This document shows positions 14,511-20,190 of a DNA stretch of 20,190 nucleotides, in pieces; position 1 is the first letter of the stretch; every line of letters starts with the position of its first letter. The stretch is from CAYWMP01 sp964459445 (GTDB lineage: Bacteria > Desulfobacterota > DSM-4660 > Desulfatiglandales > HGW-15): the NCBI GenBank assembly GCA_964459445.1, contig CAYWMP010000109.1, positions 1-20,190 of the forward strand, given 5' to 3'. The notes below the pieces were generated by a model. The model worked only from the letters and a program-made list of their open reading frames with translations, did not search any database and was not told where the DNA came from. The translations under genes and the position numbers were made by a program.

Positions 14511-17151
14511 GGGAGCTCCTTGATATTGGAATCTCAATGCGAATACGGGTTCCCTCTCCGACCTGAGTGTGCAGGGAGAAAGTACCTCCCAGCATGGCCG
14601 CCCGTTCCCTCATGCCTAACAATCCGAGTGCCTGTTTGTTTTTTTCAAAATGACTCGAATCAAATCCCACTCCATTGTCCTCGGCGATAAAAATGATCCG
14701 CGGGTAGCTCCTGATAATATAAAGTTTAAATTGTTTTGCTAGGGAATGTTTTAGCACGTTGGTCAGTGCCTCCTGGCAAAGGCGGTATAGTACCGTCTCC
14801 ATATCCGGTTCCAGACGTTCCTCAAAGCCGACCATCTTAAAATCTATCTCCAGATCTCTGTGCTTTGAGATGCTTGTCAAGTAGGAGTCCAACGCTGGCT
14901 CCAGACCCAAATCACTCAAAAGGGAAGGATGAAGCCTGTAAGATATGCGGCGCATTTCTTCATAGGTCCGATTGATTTGTTTTTTGGTTTCGGCAACAAG
15001 GTGATTCAGTTGATCTTCTTCAGATTGAAGTTTCTTCTCAATAACCTCCAGGGTGAAATTAATTGCTGTGAGGGCCTGGCCAGTCTCATCGTGGAGTTCC
15101 TGAGCGATGCGTTTGCGCTCTTCTTCCTGGGAATGAAATAACCTGGCGGTTAGTCTTCTGAGCTCCTCTCGATGTTTATCAACCGTTTGAAGCAGCCGGG
15201 CGTTTTCAATGGCGCCGCCGAGAAAATTCCCAAGGGAGCCGAGAAGGTGAAAATCCTGTTCCTGGGTAAGATCCCGATCCTCGGGCACGTCCAGGGCAAT
15301 GAAACCGGAGGCTTTCTCCTTGGCGGTAATCAAAAAACAGGTGAGATCAATATCCCCGGCATCCTCGGCGCATTCTAATGTAGCCTTGAAGGGAGGGAAA
15401 TTGGGTTTTGGTGTAAAAGCGATATTCTTTTTGAGTAACGAAAGCATGAGGGGTTCGTCGCTGAATTGGATTTGATCAGCGTTATTTATTCCATAAGCAG
15501 GGATCCCCTGTTGTACTCTCATCTCATAGGCCGGTATTTCATGATCAATTATGAAGATGGCTCCGGAGTTGAGGTTCAGGGCTTCCAAGATGTTTTTCAG
15601 TGCGGTCATGAGGATTTCGTCCAGGTTTCGAGTCTTGTTCATGGCGAGCGCCACTGAGTGGAGGAGCCGCAGCTCACGGTGGCGCTGCTGAAGATTTCGA
15701 GCGGCTTCCATACGCGCCGTGAAATCTTTTGCAATCCCCTCATAGCCGATGATCTCCTGATCTTTTCCCCTGATCGCGTTCCCGCTGATCAGGCAGTGAA
15801 TGCGGGTTCCGTCTCTTTTCTTAAACCCGGCCTCAAAATCCTTTACAAATCCATGACGATTAATTTGATCTTGAAAAACCTTCCAATGTATTGGATTTAC
15901 ATATAAATTCTCTATAGACTTCAAAGACAACAATTCCTGCTTGTTAGGATATTTCAGCATGTCCACGCCGGCCTGGTTTACTTCTTTGATGGCTCCATCC
16001 ATGAGGGTCATGAAGATCATGTCTTTTGAGCCTTCAAAGATACGACGATATTTCGTCTCGGAAGCCTTGAGCTTTTCTTCCAATCGTTTACGGTCCGTAA
16101 TTTCGGTGATGAACCCTTCCAATGCCAATAATTCACGGTCATCACCGAAGATACCCCTTCCCTGCTCCCAGACCCACTTTTCTTTCCCTACCAAGGTTCG
16201 GATGCGATATTCCAATTGGAACGGCTGTTTTTCCTTCAATGCCTTTTGGATATCATCCCAAACAAAGCGTCGATCATCCGGATGGATCACCTCGTTGTAG
16301 GAAAGGACTCGGTTTCCGATCAGATCCGAAGAAATGTGGCCTGTAAGCTCTAAACACCCGTCACTGATAAATTCCATGGTCCAATTCTGATCGTTCAGAC
16401 ACCGATAGGCCATGCCGGGCAGGTTGCTGATCAGTGTAGAGAGCTTTCGTTCACTCTCCAGGAGCGATTCTTCTAGATGCTTCCTAAGTGAAATGTCCTT
16501 AAAAACGCCTACGCCACCCACGGCCGTTCCATCGTGAGCCATCAGAACCGAAAAGTTGCAGGAAATGGGCACGATTCTTCCATCCGCTGTGGTAGCACGA
16601 AGTTCCCTGTTGCCCGATTTCAATCCTGCCAGTTGGATTTGATCAAGGCAATATTCCTCCTCACAGGCTGGATCCCGGAAGACATCTCTGCATCGCAAAC
16701 CTATGGCTTCTGATGAAGAAAGCCCGGTTATCCTCTCGGCAGCGGCGTTGAAATAGTGAATTTTACCGGTCGTGTCCACAGCAAAACAGCCGGTTGGGAG
16801 GTTATTTAAGATATGAAGCAGGTTTTCCTGTCTTTGGAAAGGGGGATGATGAATGCCCTTCATGAGATATTTCAATTCATCAGAAGTAAAATGCCCCCAC
16901 CCTCTCGGATCGGCCTCTGCATAGGCCTTGAACACAGAACAGGATAAACAAAGCTCTAATTTCCGGCTGTTCTCGCTTTCCCTGTGGGCCTTACACAGGG
17001 TGTTCGGCACCCGCCAACAGGGTAGGTCCGTGATATTATAGGCAGGACAATGTTTAAGTGAGCACCCCATGATCTCCCGGCAAGAGGTCGTCTCCTGCTT
17101 TCTCAGGTTGGCCATAGGATATTTGGAAGAAACTTTTAACATTGAACTCAT
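14503..17151 (-). CDS. Cytoplasmic multi-PAS/GAF sensor histidine kinase (NarX-like catalytic core)
   Basis: An 882-residue kinase without obvious membrane segments. Residues 24-76 are Cys-rich: C24, C30, C35 in CPAY, C45 in PCWRVPNTLC (with C53), and C68/C71 in LCLSC. This resembles small two-CW type metal-binding domains. PAS domains follow at about 105-220, 232-355 and 362-482, the second ending in a clear PAC motif (ALEGFITEITDRKRLEE). A GAF domain spans about 490-655. The dimerisation/phosphoacceptor segment is HisKA_3-type: EEERKRIAQELHDETGQAL (676-694) with His687. The ATPase has an N-box (QEALTNVLKHS, N798), EDNGVGFD (824-831) and LGLLGMRERA (842-851). No ribosome-binding site is clear at any of the first Met codons, so the exact start is uncertain, but the Cys domain requires an early start. 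Signal unknown; Cys, PAS and GAF domains suggest a redox or small-molecule cue. Confidence 0.92.
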   Translation of the reverse strand: MSSMLKVSSKYPMANLRKQETTSCREIMGCSLKHCPAYNITDLPCWRVPNTLCKAHRESENSRKLELCLSCSVFKAYAEADPRGWGHFTSDELKYLMKGIHHPPFQRQENLLHILNNLPTGCFAVDTTGKIHYFNAAAERITGLSSSEAIGLRCRDVFRDPACEEEYCLDQIQLAGLKSGNRELRATTADGRIVPISCNFSVLMAHDGTAVGGVGVFKDISLRKHLEESLLESERKLSTLISNLPGMAYRCLNDQNWTMEFISDGCLELTGHISSDLIGNRVLSYNEVIHPDDRRFVWDDIQKALKEKQPFQLEYRIRTLVGKEKWVWEQGRGIFGDDRELLALEGFITEITDRKRLEEKLKASETKYRRIFEGSKDMIFMTLMDGAIKEVNQAGVDMLKYPNKQELLSLKSIENLYVNPIHWKVFQDQINRHGFVKDFEAGFKKRDGTRIHCLISGNAIRGKDQEIIGYEGIAKDFTARMEAARNLQQRHRELRLLHSVALAMNKTRNLDEILMTALKNILEALNLNSGAIFIIDHEIPAYEMRVQQGIPAYGINNADQIQFSDEPLMLSLLKKNIAFTPKPNFPPFKATLECAEDAGDIDLTCFLITAKEKASGFIALDVPEDRDLTQEQDFHLLGSLGNFLGGAIENARLLQTVDKHREELRRLTARLFHSQEEERKRIAQELHDETGQALTAINFTLEVIEKKLQSEEDQLNHLVAETKKQINRTYEEMRRISYRLHPSLLSDLGLEPALDSYLTSISKHRDLEIDFKMVGFEERLEPDMETVLYRLCQEALTNVLKHSLAKQFKLYIIRSYPRIIFIAEDNGVGFDSSHFEKNKQALGLLGMRERAAMLGGTFSLHTQVGEGTRIRIEIPISRSSHG

Positions 17152-17234
17152 AGGACGGCTTTAGAAGACATTTTCAAAACTCTGCCTCAAACTGACGAGC
17201 GGAAAAGTATTTAACCTATCTGTACAGGCGAAGC

Positions 17235-17413
17235 GATGCTGGTTGCTAGATGCTCGATACTGGTCGGAGATTCCCTCTTTGGCTGAGTTAGACCTTAAGT
17301 AATCCATTTTTCAGGTTTCAGGTTTCGGGTTTCAGAAAAACAACGACTGACACCTGAACACTTACAACCGTAGCCTTTTTTCATCCAGCATCCAGAAACC
17401 AGCATCTAGTATC
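17235..17413. repeat. Inverted-repeat element with internal 7-bp tandem repeat
   Basis: This fills most of the 331-bp gap between the kinase gene and the 195-residue gene. The 29-nt arms at 17235-17263 and 17385-17413 match at 21 of 29 positions in inverted orientation and are made of GATGCTGG-like words. Between them lies a tandem array, TTTCAGG, TTTCAGG, TTTCGGG, TTTCAG (17309-17335). The array word is related to the TTTCGGG in the arm of the element at 2108-2199. No gene or RNA gene is visible in the rest of the gap, which includes an A/T-rich stretch at about 17415-17475. Confidence 0.55.
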
Positions 17414-17482
17414 TGTTCGCAAATTACATTACAACATTTAGAAATTTGACATAAGTATTAAGATCGCCGCTAATATAGACAG

Positions 17483-18070
17483 CTAGAGTTGGACGCCAAC
17501 AAAGATGGTGCCGATTCCCTTTTCATCTGATGTCTTGAAATATTTCCCTTTCAGGAAGAGGTCCGAGGGTGCCGAGGGATTCGCATAGACAATGGAATGG
17601 CATTCAAACCTATCGTCTTCTACTGAACACCATTCGGCTGGGAGGGAGGGAGTGTCAAAGTAGCAGGTCTTTTTTAGCAAATCTTGAGGAAAGGTCACCC
17701 GATCCTTATAGATGACAAAATTATCGTGCATGAACCAGACATTTTCCTGTTTGGACATCCGCTTAATGGCGTCTTTATCTCGAACCTCCTCGCCCACGAT
17801 ATCTTGGTCTTTTTTTAAAACCAGGCTGGGGCCGCATCCCCAGTCGAAATCCATGTTCGTCAGTGCTACGTAGAGTAGGTCACAGTTGAGAACCTCCCTT
17901 ATTCCGCTATTGTATACCTTACCCAGTCCCATTAATCCTCTTTTTTCCGCCTCCTTTTCGATTTCAAGGATCTTTGGACGATCCTGGTCAAGGAATGCGC
18001 GGGCCTCAACGATGCCGTTGCTTTTCTGCAGGGTTTTGTTCATAATTTCATCAATTAGGCTTCTGTCCAT
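17483..18070 (-). CDS. Conserved-looking hypothetical protein
   Basis: A 195-residue protein that I do not recognise. It looks like a real gene, with balanced composition, no low-complexity runs and no competing longer frame. It has no signal peptide or membrane segment. Notable segments are NSGIREVLNCDLLYVALTN, FDWGCGPSLVL, ENVWFMHDNFVIYKDRVTFP, and cysteines in TCYFDTPS, EWCSVED and FECHSIVYANPS. The alternation of aromatic strands in the second half suggests a beta-rich fold. The start is doubtful: no ribosome-binding site precedes the ATG at 18070, and a second in-frame Met occurs at codon 11. It lies between the kinase and the RamA-type activase on the same strand, beyond the activase terminator, so it is probably a separate unit. 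Confidence 0.65.
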   Translation of the reverse strand: MDRSLIDEIMNKTLQKSNGIVEARAFLDQDRPKILEIEKEAEKRGLMGLGKVYNSGIREVLNCDLLYVALTNMDFDWGCGPSLVLKKDQDIVGEEVRDKDAIKRMSKQENVWFMHDNFVIYKDRVTFPQDLLKKTCYFDTPSLPAEWCSVEDDRFECHSIVYANPSAPSDLFLKGKYFKTSDEKGIGTIFVGVQL

Positions 18071-18173
18071 GATAAAACCAAAAAAGGATTGTTACATTTT
18101 TTCAAAGAATAGAATTTTGCTTGATTTTTTATATTGTTAAAGGACAAATGTAAACTGAAAGATCAATGTCGTG

Positions 18174-18198
18174 AAAAGGATTCCCTATCAATCCTTTT
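18174..18198 (-). terminator. Intrinsic terminator of the RamA-type gene
   Basis: A perfect 9-bp stem, AAAAGGATT (18174-18182) with AATCCTTTT (18190-18198), and a 7-nt loop, starting 18 nt after the activase stop. Read on the - strand it ends in TTTT; the A/T flank means it could also work on the other strand. Confidence 0.7.
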
Positions 18199-18216
18199 AT
18201 CCTATGGAATAATTAT

Positions 18217-19914
18217 TTAGTGCCGAGGATCCTTTGAGGTGACCAGCTTGCCCCACTTAAATACCTCTTCACCGCACGCCGCTTTGCACCTCTTGCAGGC
18301 AACCCCATCGCACAACGCAAGATTAATGGTAATTGAAGGATCTTCTTCTCCCTGATCAAGTTGAAGCGCCCGTTGAGGGCATTCTTCAATACAGGCGGCA
18401 CAGCCGGTGCAACCCTCGAACTGGATTCGATTCCGCTGGCCAATATCAGAAAGAATTTTCATTCCCTTGACACCAAGCTCAGCGATGTCTCTTTCCACGG
18501 TTTTGATGACTTGAGGTTTGGCCGAAGCTTCTTTCAGAGGAGGAAGCCCGAATTTCTTGAGAAACTTCTGATACTGATCCAGGGGCATTCCTTCTGTCCA
18601 ATAGGAGAGTTCCAGAATATACACCTTTTCAAATACCTTTGAGTCGGCGAACATGCAATGATGTTGTCTCAGATCATCAGCCATCCTTTTCATGCCCCAG
18701 AGTGCATCCACATCCCTAACCAAATCCCGGGCCATGGCCAAAGAGGTATTTCCCACCTGATAGATCTTTTTAACCCCAGCCGGAATCATACCAATGTCCC
18801 GCGCCTTTATTGCATCCACATAGGTGCCTGAGGCTCCAGACATATAAGCTGTTTCGATTTCTTCCAGGCGAATACCCGCCTCTTGACACAGGGCAATATG
18901 GCCGGCCCGGACCGCGCCGAGGGCTTTCCCTGCCTCAGTAAGGTCCTTCTTTGTGAATTTGATGCCGTTAGGCAGATGAATCTTTCCGTCGGAGGTGTTG
19001 ATTTTGGGAATACTTATGAGGTTGGATTTGAGGCCTTCACTGATGAGGGAAATGACACCGGTTCCTGTGATCCCGGCGGCTTCGACCTTCCCCCTATTGA
19101 TTCGTTTGCCCGTGTCCGGATCCACCGTATCCCCAAGATGAGGAATCATATCATCGCCAAGAACAAAGGTCTTGAGCCATCCATCGGATTGATCCGCCTG
19201 GGCGCTGTCGGAGCGATTAAGGTTCCCCTTTACTGGGACTTGAAACTCAAGATCGGAGATAGCTCCTGGAAGGGCCAGAAGGCCATCTTCAATCTGCTGC
19301 CCTTCGAGGGCGGGTCCGGCAGCCGTAGATCCGGAAAAGACTCTGCCTCCAACAATGAGCGCCATTTCGGCATTGGTGCCATAATCCGTCGTAAGGGCGA
19401 TATCTTTCTTCTCAAGCATCCCTGTCTGAATCATCATGGCAAGGGCGTCAGCACCCACTTCATGCCGGACCGACGGAGGGATCAAGATTTGTGCTTCAAT
19501 GGGAAGATTGAGTCCGCGGACATCACCGGCCTTGAGGATCTGGGCATCCCTTTTGGGAGGCACGACCCCAAGGGCCTTTATCTTGCGCTTTCCAGCAAAG
19601 GCCAGATCTCTTATTTCGATCTCCTGGAACAGAGAAAGCTGAATCGGATTCCCACAGACTGCAAGCCTTTCGATGTCCACCCTGGGGATCGACAGAGCGT
19701 CGATGACCTTATTGACGGCCTCAACCACCACGTCGTGGGCCCACTCAAGCCCCACGTCCACTGCAAAATGGAGATGGTCCATCACATTGGCGCCGGGAAG
19801 GGGGTGTCGGGTGGTTACCGCGGTGGAAATGATCACCCCCCCCTGATCCAGATCAATGGCCTGACCTCGAAATCCACTGGTTCCCAGGTCCAAAGCGATG
19901 CCGATCTTTGCCAT
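18217..19914 (-). CDS. ramA: RamA-type corrinoid-protein reductive activase
   Basis: A 565-residue protein starting MAKIGIALDLGTSGFRGQAI, the ASKHA phosphate loop that opens RamA proteins. Later blocks are TTDYGTNAEMALIVGG (175-190), GSTAAGPALEGQQI (195-208), AAGITGTGVI (279-288) and YMSGASGTYVDAIKA (357-371). The C-terminus carries two 4Fe-4S motifs: C502-x2-C505-x2-C508-x3-C512 and C535-x4-C540-x2-C543-x3-C547. RamA uses ATP to reduce the Co(II) form of methylamine-type corrinoid proteins in methanogens; bacterial relatives probably do likewise for other methyltransferase systems. I chose the ATG at 19914 over an upstream TTG (19947) because the family starts here; GAGGAG lies 12 nt upstream, a little far. 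No cognate corrinoid protein is adjacent, so its partner is unknown. A terminator follows. Confidence 0.9.
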   Translation of the reverse strand: MAKIGIALDLGTSGFRGQAIDLDQGGVIISTAVTTRHPLPGANVMDHLHFAVDVGLEWAHDVVVEAVNKVIDALSIPRVDIERLAVCGNPIQLSLFQEIEIRDLAFAGKRKIKALGVVPPKRDAQILKAGDVRGLNLPIEAQILIPPSVRHEVGADALAMMIQTGMLEKKDIALTTDYGTNAEMALIVGGRVFSGSTAAGPALEGQQIEDGLLALPGAISDLEFQVPVKGNLNRSDSAQADQSDGWLKTFVLGDDMIPHLGDTVDPDTGKRINRGKVEAAGITGTGVISLISEGLKSNLISIPKINTSDGKIHLPNGIKFTKKDLTEAGKALGAVRAGHIALCQEAGIRLEEIETAYMSGASGTYVDAIKARDIGMIPAGVKKIYQVGNTSLAMARDLVRDVDALWGMKRMADDLRQHHCMFADSKVFEKVYILELSYWTEGMPLDQYQKFLKKFGLPPLKEASAKPQVIKTVERDIAELGVKGMKILSDIGQRNRIQFEGCTGCAACIEECPQRALQLDQGEEDPSITINLALCDGVACKRCKAACGEEVFKWGKLVTSKDPRH

Positions 19915-20003
19915 GTCTACTTTGTGCTCCTCACAAGTCCAAAACAATGATCCTGTTCAAATGCGGGTGAAAACCATCAAGGATCAGAAATGTTTGAGTT
20001 CCC

Positions 20004-20190
20004 TTAGGAGGCCTCCCTTTGAGCTATTTGTATCTTCCTTTGACACTTGAAACAGATCCAGTCGCCGGATTCATTGGTCGTAAAATGAGGCCAATGACCA
20101 TACAATGCCTGATGCTCGCTTCTAATCTCCGACCAGAATTGTTTGACTTCGGTGCAGGATAGTATTTTTCCCAGAGCTTTTTCCGGGTCC
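20004..20190 (-). CDS. C-terminal end of an unidentified protein with a CxxC motif (cut by right edge)
   Basis: An open - strand frame of 61 codons runs from the window edge to a TAA at 20006-20004. It reads DPEKALGKILSCTEVKQFWS at first and ends GDWICFKCQRKIQIAQREAS. The ICFKC motif near the C-terminus suggests half of a zinc or Fe-S site, or a redox pair. The frame is gene-like in composition and has the same direction and close spacing (89 bp) as the RamA-type gene, so the two may be co-transcribed. The family cannot be told from this fragment. Confidence 0.55.
   Translation of the reverse strand, partial: DPEKALGKILSCTEVKQFWSEIRSEHQALYGHWPHFTTNESGDWICFKCQRKIQIAQREAS

Noticed and set aside
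17309..17335. TTTCAGG tandem units as a possible CRISPR array
   Set aside because: The units are 7 bp with no spacers, and no cas genes are present; it is a short tandem repeat inside an inverted-repeat element.
18883..19950. 355-residue + strand open frame opposite the RamA-type gene
   Set aside because: It is antisense to a protein with strong family motifs along its length, and its translation shows no domain. Long antisense frames are common over genes with such codon use.

Overview
The window looks like a chromosomal segment of an anaerobic, corrinoid-using bacterium, most likely a Desulfobacterota (deltaproteobacterial) sulfate reducer or syntroph. This is inferred from gene content: an acyl-CoA dehydrogenase with its own EtfBA, several corrinoid methyltransferase components, two different corrinoid-protein activators, DUF169, a selenocysteine-type HesB/IscA-like protein, and recurrent imperfect inverted repeats between genes. 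No 16S rRNA or other firm taxonomic marker is present.

Left part (1-6083, mostly + strand). A response-regulator gene runs off the left edge on the - strand. A TetR-family regulator follows, preceded by a good sigma70-like promoter and a 20-bp near-perfect palindrome just downstream of the predicted start of transcription. Then come an acyl-CoA dehydrogenase that lacks the catalytic glutamate at both known positions, etfB and etfA, a DUF169 protein, and a UroD/MtaA-family methyltransferase almost touching it. A hairpin terminator closes the block. Two MITE/REP-like inverted-repeat elements (2108-2199 and 4083-4180) sit between these genes.

Middle part (6253-13507, - strand). Read in the direction of transcription, it encodes an MtrH-family methyltransferase, a B12-binding corrinoid protein, a 1149-residue activator, and a second UroD/MtaA-family methyltransferase. 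These match in type the four parts of acetogen O-demethylase-like systems: methyltransferase II, corrinoid protein, activating enzyme and methyltransferase I. The activator is unusual. It is a RACo-type protein (2Fe-2S ferredoxin plus ASKHA ATPase) with a whole GltD-like FAD/NAD(P)H oxidoreductase of about 490 residues inserted inside its ATPase domain. This suggests a one-polypeptide activator that takes electrons directly from NAD(P)H. Downstream lie a small Cys-rich protein and a HesB/IscA-like gene whose conserved cysteine codon is an in-frame UGA, followed by a hairpin with bacterial SECIS geometry. The latter is almost certainly a selenoprotein that ordinary gene calling breaks in two.

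Right part (13842-20190, - strand). A NarL-type response regulator overlaps its multi-PAS/GAF histidine kinase by 8 bp, directly upstream of the methyltransferase operon, and is a candidate regulator of it. Then come a repeat-rich intergenic region, an unrecognised 195-residue protein, a RamA-type corrinoid-protein activase with two C-terminal 4Fe-4S motifs and its own terminator, and the C-terminal end of a further gene with a CxxC motif.

Working model (inference): methyl groups from an unknown substrate enter through a UroD-type methyltransferase, pass to the corrinoid protein, and are moved to tetrahydrofolate by the MtrH-type enzyme, while the RACo-oxidoreductase fusion rescues oxidised Co(II). 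The acyl-CoA dehydrogenase/Etf module may process the carbon skeleton of a related substrate, but nothing in the sequence proves that link.
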